From Ciona intestinalis (taxonomy: Eukaryota; Chordata; Ascidiacea; Phlebobranchia; Cionidae): a DNA stretch of 64,000 nt. The stretch is taken from the NCBI RefSeq assembly GCF_000224145.3, contig NC_020177.2, forward strand, positions 253,526-317,525, in the 5' to 3' direction. The notes below the pieces were generated by a model, which was given only the letters and a program-made list of their open reading frames with translations, searched no databases and was not told where the DNA came from. Every line of letters begins with the position of its first letter. Within the stretch, counting starts at the first letter, position 1. The translations under genes and the position numbers were made by a program. This document shows positions 24,262 through 51,737 of this stretch, one piece after another.

Positions 24262-26119
24262 TTAAACAATATCTGGTAGGCTGAGTGCTCGATTTTTACT
24301 CAACTCAAGCAAACTGATGCTTCGAACTGGTTGGCAACTAAACCGCTTTTTGGTTGCGTCAGTCTCATTGTTTTTCTTATTTTGTCGATTTTCTTTTAAT
24401 TCGATTTTCTTGATGAGCTTTTCCATGCACCGAGATACTGCCCCTGTGTCTTCGGCTGCCGACACTTCTTCATATTCGTTGGGGCCCACCAGTAAGCAGG
24501 TTTTCTCGATGCCTTTGTGAGACGATACTTTTCGTCGTTTCTAAAAATATATTTGAGATAAATAATTCAATTCGACCGGAGCAGTGGTACTGTGGTTGTA
24601 GCGCGCCTGCCTCTAGTCTAACCGATAGGTGATGGACTCGAGGCTTGTCGCTGCTACCATTGTGGTCATAAGTGTTCTTGTGCAAGACACTTAACAACAA
24701 TTGCTCCCGCAGGTGGTCACTAATAATAAAAAAAACGTCCACAAAGTTACATAGCCTACATGCGGGTACCTCGTAAGCGGGCACGAGACGTATAAAACAG
24801 AACACCCGTGTTATAACGACTGCCGTTGTCCCCCGCCCCGCCCCCCGCTAATCCAGCATTTTGTATTTATTGAAATATTTCAGTTTTAGAATCTTACTTC
24901 TAGATCTGTCTTGTTTCCAATCAGAAGTATTGGCTTTTCTGCTTCGCCTTCATTGTTTGAATTTGCCCTTATCGTATGCATGCAATCAACCGCATAACGG
25001 AACGAAGATGGGTCGCCAACGTCATAAACGACTATTATGCCGTCACTGCGGCAAATCTCATTGCTAGCCAGCACCGGATTTTCGGTCTGTAGAGAAAAAT
25101 TTAAGTAAAACATTTAAGAATATCGTTTAATGAGCAAAATTTTATACATTAGGGTAAGATGGGACAAATGTTCTAAAAATCGTTGTTGATGTTAAAACCA
25201 ACACTATCCCATCTTACCCCACAGTATTATATAGCCTACTGCAGCTGCTGCAGGTTTCCAGCGGAGCTATATAATAATGTAGTTAATATGCAGGTGTTTG
25301 TTATGGAATCGATATAGCTGGCGGATATTGCAAACTAATTGGCAGCGTGTGCCTGGAAATAACATTTTTAATTTGTCAATTAATAATATGTTTAGGTAAA
25401 AGAAAAAGCTTTTTTCTGTCGACCGTCGCAAAGTCACGTATGTGGTAACTCACGAGGTTTGTGAACATAACACCCTTCTTATAACGACTGTCGTTTTCGG
25501 CAATGCCAGGATATAGTTTACACTCATTCGCATTTGTGGTATTTTACGCCAAGGATGTGGATCCATAGTTGGAATATCACAACTATGAAAATTTAAAAAC
25601 CAAATATAAAACGAATAAAACGGAACCAAAACTTACTGATGACGAGCTTGTGTCCAGAAAAGTTACCAGACGGCCCGAGGCGGTGTTGAAATTGTATGAC
25701 CCATCGCCGCCGGACATGTATTCCCCAATAAAGCGGCGAGTGAGAAAACGGACAAGAATAGCTGGCGACAAAAACATATATTTATTTAACAATCTTCTCC
25801 TTTTATTTGAGGAGCATACAAACGAGAAATATTATTTAAATGTAGATCGTGATGTATAAATAACAAACAATGCTCAAATAAAAGTGCAAAATAGCGTTGG
25901 GTCAGGGAAAGCGCAGAAAATCTTTCCAAAACACGATCAGGAAACATGAGATTTGCGCGCTAATGTTATCCCACCCTACTACACAGTAATATACACCAAA
26001 TACACATTAAATATAAACAAGATTTACCCGACTTTCCAACGTTGTGGGATCCAACAACTAAAATACGAAAAGGTTTGTTTTTGTTCTGATTTTTCCACTT
26101 TATTTTTAACTCCGTCCAT
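24262..26119 (-). CDS. Divergent Ras-like small GTPase (RERG/RASL11/RASD-like), 5' end missing
   Basis: Four exons on the minus strand, in coding order: 26119-26028, 25761-25637, 25086-24898 and 24540-24262 (stop TAA at 24264-24262). They give about 227 residues in frame. G1 is VGSHNVGKS, completed across the first intron. It is followed by ILVRFLTRRFIGEY, very like the RERG/RASL11 helix after the P-loop. G4 is NKTD and G5 reads EEVSAAED. Switch I (MSGGDGSYNFNT) and G3 (DTSSSS instead of DTAGQ) are badly diverged, so normal GTP hydrolysis is doubtful; this is inference. The C-terminus ends LSLPDIV with no CAAX box, as in RERG. The initiator Met is not in the first listed exon, which begins at a plausible TTATTACACAG acceptor; an upstream exon is needed and I did not find it. 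Confidence 0.78.
24583..24845 (+). mobile_element. SINE-like element, fullest copy
   Basis: It begins with a tRNA-like head (GTGGTACTGTGGTTGTAGCG, later GGACTCGAGGC as a weak B-box). It continues through GCAAGACACTTAACAACAAT and GGTGGTCACTAATAAT, and ends in the GCGGGCACGAG...ACACCCGTGTTATAACG block that recurs alone elsewhere. It fills most of the last intron of the Ras-like gene, in the opposite orientation to that gene. Classification as tRNA-derived is inference. Confidence 0.6.
25147..25232. mobile_element. Short deleted copy of MITE family A
   Basis: Only ~85 bp remain, with TAGGGTAAGATGGGAC at one end and ATCTTACCCCACAGTATTA at the other. It lies in an intron of the Ras-like gene. Confidence 0.7.
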
Positions 26120-27759
26120 CTGTGTAATAAAAGTACTGTGGCATAAGATTGATACAGCAAACATATAACATTCCATATTTTCTACCCGTGTTATTAACAA
26201 TTAAGAACCTCCTACCTCTACTATATAAAGTAGAGTGGGAAAATAGTTTAGGTCTCTGAAGACCTACAGTCAAAATTTAAACGACTACGCAAAAGACTAA
26301 ACCCACAAAAGATATTCACAAGACTTACAACTTTAAGCCACTTTTCTTGAATAAAGCTTTCGTTGGTTTTTCATTCTGTTCATTCTGTTTCAGAGCAACA
26401 TTATTTCTTAGAAAACGGTCTCCTTTGTTTTTCGATACTACAATCTCCATAGTGAAATATATTCTGGGGTAAAATTCTTACATAGTTTGTATTTGCAAAA
26501 CAGCTTGTTAACCCGAAACTGAGGTATATATATTAAACAGCAGGTGTTTTATCGTTTATGAAAAAGGCTGCATAACCAGCCTATACATTACTATACAAGC
26601 AGGTCTATAAATAACCGCTTGCGTACAAAGCAGTTACGGTAAACTTCTGTGTAGAAGGGTCTTGCATATATGTTGTAATATTCTAAGCAAACATTCCGAC
26701 ATAGTCGTGTGTGGTATATAGATAGTAATCGTGTTTAAGTGGCATTAATAGACCACAACGAAGTCATCTCCCGCGGCTTAGAACATATCTTAACGACTTT
26801 ATTTCGAATGATAACTCACAGGTTTGAAGTCGCAAATCGAAATTAAAACGTCCCAAAGTTCTTAATTTATCTAATATCCCCGAAACCGTACTACCTTTTA
26901 ACCGTGAACTAAGGATTTTCCCCACAGCTATAAGGACATATTTTCGACTATAGGTTAAAATGCGTGTTGAACTGCATTCTGGAATTCAAACGGTTTCTCG
27001 AATATTTAAAGTTTAAATTAAAAGCTATAACAATTCAACACCGAAACTCGCAACCCCTTTGTTTAACCAATAATCCCTGGCGTATATGTTAAACCGATTG
27101 GCTTCTAAACCGAAAAACTAACTCTTTTCCATCTCTTTAAATCTTCTAAATCGGTTATAAAATAAACTTTTTTTACATTTCATGTAATTACTGGTAGGCT
27201 AAATAAGCTGTTTATATAATCGCACACATATAGAAAGAACGGGATTGTGGGAAGCGGCTAAGAAGCGCTCAGAATAAACATATCGCTGTGTTTAGGCGTT
27301 TAATCGCATATCAAACAACGCAACTCTACAAGAAGTAAAGTTGAGAACAAAATATAGCTCAGTTTCACAAAGTGTTCGAATACATAAGGCGAAAAAATGA
27401 AACTTAAAAAACGATGGTGCCTGCAAGACCTCGCGCTCGTTCATACCAGGTGTGAAAAATAACATAACACCAGCATGTATAATGAACGCGATTTCAAAAG
27501 TGGACGAGGTTGCGCAATCTGTAAAAATATTAAATTCACATTTGCGGAAACTCTGTTATAATAAGGTCGAAATATTTCAAGTAAAATGCGAGAAAGCGAC
27601 GATTTCGATGCGAAATGGCTGATGAAACATTTTTCGACGAAAGTAGCCATGTCCGAATCTTTGGTAAAATCTTCACCGAATATCTCTTTTCAACATGGCG
27701 GTCGAGTTGCAATTTCGGGGAACCCCTTATGGTGAGAAGATTTCTTCAAAACTTGATGT
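26120..27759. other. No gene seen; between Ras-like gene and kinase 3' end
   Basis: AT-rich. It should contain the missing 5' exon of the Ras-like gene (minus strand) and the 3'UTR of the kinase (also minus strand, below 27760). I could not place either with confidence. Confidence 0.4.
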
Positions 27760-43152
<15,393 letters not shown>

Positions 43153-46100
43153 GATTACTTCGTATATAACGTCTCTTATGTTATTCCATTCATAAACTTC
43201 GTTTTGTCACAAATCTAAACATAAGTATTTTGATAAACGGATGCTTTATACTCTTAGGGAGTTTGTAACACGCATAATCAATAGTTCATTATTGAGATGG
43301 CAACATATAGACCGTCGACTGTACTTGGTACACCTCTTAAGCTTTCAGACTGAACATTAGTGAACCGGTTATACATGTGCATTACTTTTCCTCGGTGCTT
43401 TTACTTGCGAAGCTGAATAAGTTGGACATTATGCCTTAGATCGATACATGTAAAAACTGGTATATAGATTTAGTGTCGAAGGGAAGTCACGGGAATTATA
43501 TGCAAAATAAGGCGACACTTTGTTCGATCAACGAATTCGAATGCGCAATACAAGAAGTTATTGACAAACTTCAAATTAAAAAGAAATATCTGTTTGACAG
43601 GTCGAAAAGACCAATCATTTCAAGGCATGCCTATAGATTACAACTCTAAAAATTGTTATCACTACTGTAGCGTGTAAGAATGGATATAATTAATTCAAAC
43701 TTACGCAACTTACAATATACCCTCGTATCTTTATAATACGGAGTTTTTGTATATTTTATTCAAAGTGTGTCATATATAAACGGCTGCTCTTTTCCGTCGA
43801 ATCTCCGTTTATTGGTTGTTTTGCTATTTTTAATTGCTGTGATTTTTGTTTTTGAATTCTAAAAGACATGTTTTTTATCATGTTGTACATGCTACAATGG
43901 GATAGTCGGTTATTTTGGATAGCGCGATTTAAAAAAAAGGGGAAACGTATATTATACGGTTGGAAAAATTATGACACTTAAGAACACATTTTCTTATATT
44001 TTAAGCACCGTTTTTACCAATTAAACCATTAATCTGCTTTTGCGCTCATTAACATTGTCATTAGAGTAATGTCGATAATCGTGTAACATTTTTATTTGCT
44101 TATCTTCAAACTTGGTCGGTAAAATATTTTTTGTTTTGTTTCAGAAACGATGCGAGTTACCAATTGTATGCATTTATATATGTTGTATATGTGCTTTTGC
44201 AGAATATAGAATTACCAGCACACTAAACTTTGAGTATGTGTATAATCTTTCTTTCGACACTTTTTAATGATTTATATTTGTGCAGGCGATAACCGTTGTC
44301 AGCAGTTGGCGGCTAAAAGATTGAAAGGTCATGCGCGCCAAGAGCCCTGATAATCCTTAAGTGAACACAAGGGTTAAACTGCAGCTTCGGGTTAGCTAAC
44401 AAAACAATACTATATAACAAGCATTCAATTTCTTAGGACCGTTTATTTTTTGTTTCACACATTTTTCCAATCCCACAAACCCGTTGTACGGAAGTTTTTT
44501 TGAACTAAACTAGTTTAATTGATATTGATCGCTAGCGTTCTAAGTCCGCATTATCTGACCAGTACCGGACCATTTGCTGTTCAACATCGCAAACAAATCA
44601 ACTTGAAATAACCAGTAACGTTCAAATGAGAAATATTTACTGGTTAGCTTACGCCACTGAACAAATAGTAATCTAAAAATAGCTTTCCTAATAAGGAATC
44701 TCTATTTTTAAACCTGATTTTGGTATATAAATTGAAAAATACAAGCATTGAAAACGCATGTATAGGTCTAGATGATAATAGTAAAACGGCAAATATTATT
44801 CTAACTTAGAGTCATATAGGTAACAATATGCAGTTCCAGCAAAATTTACACTAAAAGTCTTACAAGTTATAGCAAAACGAAAAGTTTAAAACCTGTAAGA
44901 TCTTTAAAACATCAGATGAAAGATATTTAATCGAAAGTTTACATGTTTAAACTAAACAATCTATAGTACTGTGGGGCTAAATGGGATGTCGATAGCATAA
45001 ATATCCCATATTTCCTTATTACCTTTTTAACATTTTACATTAGAAGGAAACTGTTACATATTTCTAGAAATATTGTTTGTTTACTATACCAAATGGAAAG
45101 ATAAAAAGATCGAAAACATGGACGATCTTGACTAAATTACCATACATGCACAAACCTTTTAAAAATTATTAAAACCTTATAAATATAAAACTTTTTAATC
45201 ATTTTTACATCTAACTATATTTTGTTCATGACAACAAGTGTATTGCTATGAACTACATACGAAGATAAACCTGCTTTTATTTTTGAAGATAGAGACTACG
45301 TTAAGCTTTCATGTATACGCTTGTGAAGCTCGTGTATGCTCTCTGTTCTATTCTGCCTGTAAGTGTCGCTTGCTACCTTGTTGTTTACCTGCTCAGGTGG
45401 CATTCATTTCGATTTTTACGATCGTCCTTTTAATGCTTGTTTGCCGTTCCGCACGGTCTCCGATGCCGGGAAAGTAACTTCGGTGATTTACGATTGTTCT
45501 ACCGCGTTTCGACGCGCCCAGACCCGCCACTGCGTATCTTTATACACCTTTACAACATGCAAGCAATGTTTTGATATACTTGCTCTGTGTGAGGTCCTGA
45601 AACGTATCACACAGTTTCGGTTACATATGAAAGCCTTCCCATTAAGTTTTATAGCTTGGCAATTTTATTCTCTTCGCAGATATTCCGCCCCGCCAGGTTA
45701 TCGACCGCTTCAATACGATACGAACAAATAGTAACTGTGTAACGAACACCCAGTACCGTTTCAACAGATGCCCGCACTGGGACAACAAAGAAACGGCACG
45801 GACGTACGCAGCAATTAAAATACAGTTAGTTTTAGGAAGACGATGGTTTAGGTTCCTTTATTATTTAACCAACAAATGAGAATTTAAACGTTGGTTTTCC
45901 AAGACCCCGCTTTAATAATGGAAAAATGTCAGTGCAAACTAATATGTGTTTGTTTAACCTTATTCGTCCGCAGCAACTGGATAACACGACTTTCAAAACG
46001 GTTGGCAAACTGATGAGACGTCAGGTATAATCAATAATAAAGACAGCTGGGGCTTAAGTGTCAATTAATAATATTTCTGTAACATCTGTAAGCCTATATA

Positions 46101-46196
46101 AAATAATTTTAACTTGTAATACTTTTTAAGACAGTGTTGTTTAGGTTATAAACATAAAGAGCACGAATGCAATGTATTAATTGTAGAAATTTTATT

Positions 46197-46384
46197 TATA
46201 CTAGGGTGGGGGAAGATGGGACAGCACATAATATCTAAACATCCCGATCGTGTTTTAAACAATTGACAACGGTCTATGAGAGTCATGAGGACATAGTTTC
46301 ATATTTCTTATGTTCTTTGCTTACTACTAAATAGGACGAGAAATAGAGTTAAAAAGTGTCCCATCTTCTCCGTCCTACTGTATA
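46197..46384. mobile_element. MITE family A copy
   Basis: TATACTAGGGTGGGGGAAGA on the left, TCCCATCTTCTCCGTCCTAC on the right, with TTTTAAACAATTGACAACGG inside. Confidence 0.8.
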
Positions 46385-47167
46385 CCTAGATGGAGTAAAA
46401 ATTGCTAACTTTCGTTTAACATGGCGTATCATAAACAAGTTTGTTTTTAATATTAAAACATTTGCTGTCTATGCTTGTAGTGTAGCAATATTTAAAACTA
46501 TACGCTGCAAAGCTGTAATCTAAATACTTCCCACAAAGCTTTCTGAATATTACATGCGTAATTTTTACTATAGAATTTGTAATATTACACTATGTTGTGC
46601 TCATGTAATTTAGAACCCCGGTTTGATCAATATACACTGCAATCTAGATCGTTTTTTTTTCTTCTTTTTTTCCAAGCTTAATTAATTCTATATTATATTT
46701 TAATAGCCTCACAATCAAATAAAGCGATCACCTTTCCTACATTACTGTTTATCTAAACATCCACCACAATCTATAAGCTTATACGAGATCCTTTCTTAAC
46801 TCTTTTTACCAGCAGTGTGTATGAATGCGTCTTTTGCGATGCATTGATTATGACGTACACACGCGTCACCAATCAGTTGGACTGTGACGTCATTGTCGCG
46901 CATGTCATTAGTGCTGATCGTACCAACAAAGTCCCTTTAATTGGAACTGGATGTAAATTTCTCTTTAACAGTTATAAGCGCATTAAAACACGTGTGTGTG
47001 TTGTGCATAAGTTTCTTTATTTCTTTTCAATTTGACCTTTTATTCTTTATTGGTTATCTTTGAAAAAAATCTGAACCAAAAGCAGTTTCGACGCTTCTAC
47101 GTCCTTTTAACCGTAATCATAACTGCTGACTTTTGTTTAAAAACTGCCCTTTAACAAAAAGTAACGT

Positions 47168-47302
47168 ATGTTAGTGTGGGGTAGGATGGGATACCGTTCG
47201 TGAGGTTATACGTTTGTCTATTTCTTCAAAAGTTCTTGCTTACTACCAAGTTAAATATAAAAAGAGAGAAAAACATGTTCCATCTTACCCCACTCTACTA
47301 TA
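47168..47302. mobile_element. MITE family A copy, internally deleted
   Basis: TGTTAGTGTGGGGTAGGATG on the left and CATCTTACCCCACTCTACTA on the right; only ~135 bp long. Confidence 0.75.
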
Positions 47303-50300
47303 TTTTAAATTTATGTTGTTAGTTTGCGATGTCCGAAGTAAACATTGCTTAATTAGACCTGATGGTAGCACACTGGTGGGCGAAGGTTGTTGTGTAAATA
47401 TGATATACTGATAACATTTTGAGGAAAATTAATATATCTGTGGTCCAATACCAAACATTGAATCAATAAATATTCACTGGACAAGAGTGGACAGGGACAA
47501 TATATCCCATTCGTAAAAAATCGAAACAAATATTTCAGCAGAATTATTTTGTTTGTTAACATATAAGGTGACTGTTTCGGTAAAACTTTTTTATCTATTT
47601 TAACGGCATAAAAAGTGAAGAAAACTTAATTTCAAATTTACGAAAACTATTTATCCCAGTAGAATTTTAATTTGATTGATTTGTTATTTCGCCTTTGGGT
47701 GTACCGGTCACGCCTTTATCGAATATATGTTGTACCTGTTATAACATCTATTCGATAAACACAAGTGTTATAACGACGGTGGTTTAAAAGTTACTGCCCT
47801 ATTTTTAATTTTCTTTATAATTCTGATCTTTTTTACTGTGATCTTGGCAACGTAATGTATCATTTAAATACACAAAAGTTAAGTTCTAATCAGGATACAG
47901 ATGTGTGCGTCAAAGACACCACCTGTGCAATGGGGAGTCGGTTCAAAGAAGACTGAGATGAAAAACAAAACCAAAACAAACATTCTTGTAAAATATATCT
48001 TGTCGGTAATTTAATGTTGTGTAATCTCGCTGAAGAAAATATACCTTGTTGGTGTTAAGAGGGGCAATAAAATATCCTTGATTAATTTACCTCTAGCACC
48101 GTTAGTGGTGGTAGAGAGCAATCAACAAAGTATCAACATAGCAATCTTAAATGCCAAGTAATTTTACCAACTCAATGTGACTTCACTAAATACTGCGTTT
48201 AGCCAAAGTAACAGTCATGTTTTTAACCAACGATTTTCCCACATCTTTTATCCATAGCATGTTTAACAACCGTCGTTTTGCTGTTGATTCAGGTTTTTTA
48301 AACAAGGCGATATTTGCTACAGTTATTGAAAGAATAAATTAAATAAACAATGATGTTATGTTATTTTGTTGCTCCAGTGCATTATTGGTGTGGCGCGTCC
48401 TTGGGCAAGGCAACAACAATCAAGGCTTCAATTCTGTGTGACGAAAGGTGTATAACTTACAGTGCGCAAAGTCACAGACAGTGCGCAAAGTAAAGTAATA
48501 AAACGTTTACCCATATATACTTCATACGTATAGACCAAACTGCCCTGTTTCGTTTGTTTATTATGATGTATAATAGCATGGTGGGGTAAGATGGGACATG
48601 CTTTCTTCTCTTTTAGGCGCTTGCGGTATTTATCATCCCTTATAGTACTTACATAAAAGTAGCGCTCTTGCTGAAGTACGCGGTTTATTCCATAACGTTA
48701 TTATAATTTTCATTTGCAACTTATTAAACGTGTATATGCGTTCAATAAAAATGTATACTTAAATATATATTTTCAATGTCCGCAATTAAAATGTGATTCT
48801 TAAAAAATGCCTTTTTAATTCGCGTAGCATCCCAGGGACCCAATAAAAGACAAAAGCACCCTTGACGGCCGTAACCCGTGGTTCAATATTTCCTTTTGTT
48901 TGGTGTATCGATTTAATCAGGCGCGCGTCCGCAGCAGCATTTAGAAATTGCTGTCTTGCTTATTAGAACTTGGTATGGCTTCAGTCAAAACAGTACATTC
49001 ACGCGGTAGTGCATAGATTGCTTTAAAATGTGAATCGTAGCTTAACGCAACTGAAGTAAAGTTAAACCAAGTATTTCTTGTATTGGTTGAAACAGCTTTA
49101 AACTCTTCATCCATTAAAATTAAACGATTGGGTTTACTTTACATATTTTCAAGAGCAGCTTAGTTTCAATCTTATATGCTAGATATACTTGTATGTATGG
49201 CAGCGGTACGCCTTATGGAAGCTCAGGAATTTATATTCCTAAACAGACCACGTTTAGTGATATTGATTTGTTGGTTGCTCCGTGCGTCTCGTGTAGAATT
49301 GATTTAAAGAACCTAATCAAGCAATTTCCGTTACGACCGTTGCTGTTAGTCATGCGAGTTGTTTGGACTTCTGTACCGTATGAAACATAGCAACATAATG
49401 TACTATATAGTAAGGATTATATCTGTCAACACAGTTCGCTATGGCAAGGAGTTCTTGTTAACCCTGTGAGTTATGCACTGTAGTGTATACGTTTATACTG
49501 TGTAGTATAGTATTGTATCATAAGCTTTATGTTTAAAACAAGTCTTAAACATTCGTATGCCTATTTTCACGCTTATATGCTTTGCAGTCAACGTTTAAGA
49601 GGCCGCTGGTTTAAGAGTGTGAAAGAGATTTACACCTTTGCAAATATGCTTTGATCGTCCGTGGACTAGTTCTCACGTAAATTGCAATTCAGTATCGCAG
49701 TTGGTGGTTTGGCCAACGTTCCCTGCATTAGTCAAAAGAGAGTTGTATTTACTTAGATAGCTGACCAGTAGTTTATCAATATTATGTTGCAAGAAACGTT
49801 GGGTAATTGTTGGCGCTACCCATTGCCTTGTTTTGTTTGAGGCAGCGCTGCATTCAAACGGTGGTGATATTTGGAATAATAGAATTAGTGTTTCTAAAAA
49901 AGGCGACGAAGCATCTGGTTATCTGGGTCTGTTTACTGGTGGCTTCAGCGGCTGACTTACAATATTTACTTTGGAGCCAATACACTTGGCTGTGTGGAGT
50001 CGTTGCTATACTTGTCAGTCAAATTTAGCTGGTTTTAATATATGTCGGGAAAAAATTATTAGCACGACAAGAGGCTGTATTAAGACATATGACTGGTGCT
50101 CATTTCATTATCTTCAATGCGGTTAAATTATCTAGGGCGGTTTATGAGCAAGAAACATAAATTGTAGTTTAAATATGAGCATATTTGTGTTTTAATATTA
50201 CATTATAACGCGGGGTTAATATGGAATACATTGTGGATTGGTATACGTAATTAATATTACAAATTTCTCTCTCATAAACCCTTGCGAAGCCTCACTATCT

Positions 50301-51737
50301 GTGGAAGGTATTTATTTTGAGATTAATAATTAGACCCGAGTTACTAAGCACACAAGCACTCCCAGCATGAAGCTACGATGACGTAAATGAAGCTCTGTAC
50401 ACCAGCATATAGGTGGTATACGTTCTATACAGTCTTTAAGTACTAGCTATACAGAGTGGGCTTCAACATACGCCAGTTCTCAGTGTTTGGTTTTGATTCA
50501 GTTCAAGATTAGTTGCAGGGCAGTTTCTTGATTGGATTAATTATTGTTTGATTAAATGTGGCATGATGTGCAAGACGACATCAATTTATTTATTTATATG
50601 TTTTAAAGAAAATATTATTTTAAAACAACAAAGAAACATAAACTTTACGTTACAACGACAGTGGTTAAAACCCGTTTGTTCCTGTAGGGCGGGGCAAGAT
50701 GGGACATGTTTTTATTCTCTAATTTGCGCAGTATATTGTGATTGTATACAGCATGTTAGTTAGGTAACTTTATCCTACATAGTGGTTTCTGTGGGACGCA
50801 ACTTTCCACTTACATACTGTACCACTCTTTTCAAATATGCTTATATACGAACATGATAAATGAGAAAATCGTTTGTACAACGTTTAATTGCCATCCTAAT
50901 CGCTAAACAACTGCAAGACGAGCTTATATGTTTTAATTGAAGACTCTAGCGAGCGTCGAGTGCTAATTTAGAACCTACGTCATCAAGTCATATTATGACG
51001 TCACAATTCGGCTGTTCGCTCTAAAATGGCGTAATCGTCGTTCGAAGGAGTAGTTTTTCCGTAATTACAGATTACTGATCGGTTCATTCAAAATGGCTTT
51101 GCTATGAGCATAATTGCACAAGCATGAAGTATTCCAAACATTACGTGTTTGCTGTTTGCAAACGAAGATTGAGATACAACGATTGCTCAGCCAATATTTG
51201 GCGGTGGGTGGCGCGCGGACGTTTTGTTCTAAGTGGTTAAAATCTTATCTACAGCGTTCCGCGACGTGGGTTCTCAGGCGAACATTTGCTACTACTACTG
51301 GTTTTACATAGGTCCGCTTGTACAAATTGTAAAACCTTGCAAAATAAGCTAAGATTTTAGCGTGCCAGAATTCAGTTTTTGTTTTCAGGAATTAGGTTTC
51401 TTGGTTATGCATTTTTGTGTCTTTTTTAAAGCAAGAGTTGTCAATACGCGCTACTATCATGTCATGTCCATTCGTGTGTAACGGACTGTCAGGTCAAATG
51501 TATCGGTTTTACATTTAGGGTCATTTTTAAAGCTTTTCTATCTTAAGTTACAGATAGCGTAGTTTTCTCTTTAGGCATCATCTGAAAGGTTTAATTCATT
51601 ATAAACCTGTGTGAAAACTTTGTAAAGTTATTTTGTTGAACCCCCAAATCAAAGCACCGAGGCGAATCGGACCAAAACGTAGCTAATGAATGCTACGCCA
51701 AGTTTTCTGTAGTAAAAAATAAAGTTGTAAACCTGCC

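Larger units (their letters stand above)
43153..51737. other. 8.6-kb intergenic region between divergent kinase and phosphodiesterase
   Basis: Contains the alpha promoter of the kinase (minus strand) and the promoter of the phosphodiesterase (plus strand). There is no supported gene. Open frames such as 45363-45731 (122 codons) lack motifs and splice context. MITE family A copies lie at about 44962-45150, 46197-46384 and 47168-47302, with fragments near 48574 and 50683. Perfect TGACGTCA (CRE) octamers occur at 46885-46892 and 50996-51003; their function is unproven. Confidence 0.6.

Noticed and set aside
27441..27650. 69-codon minus-strand ORF starting with ATG as first exon of the Ras-like gene
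   Set aside because: No donor at the right phase and no similarity to GTPase N-termini; it also lies within the likely kinase 3'UTR.
45363..45731. 122-codon plus-strand ORF between kinase and phosphodiesterase
   Set aside because: No recognisable domain and no consistent splice structure; not enough to call a gene.
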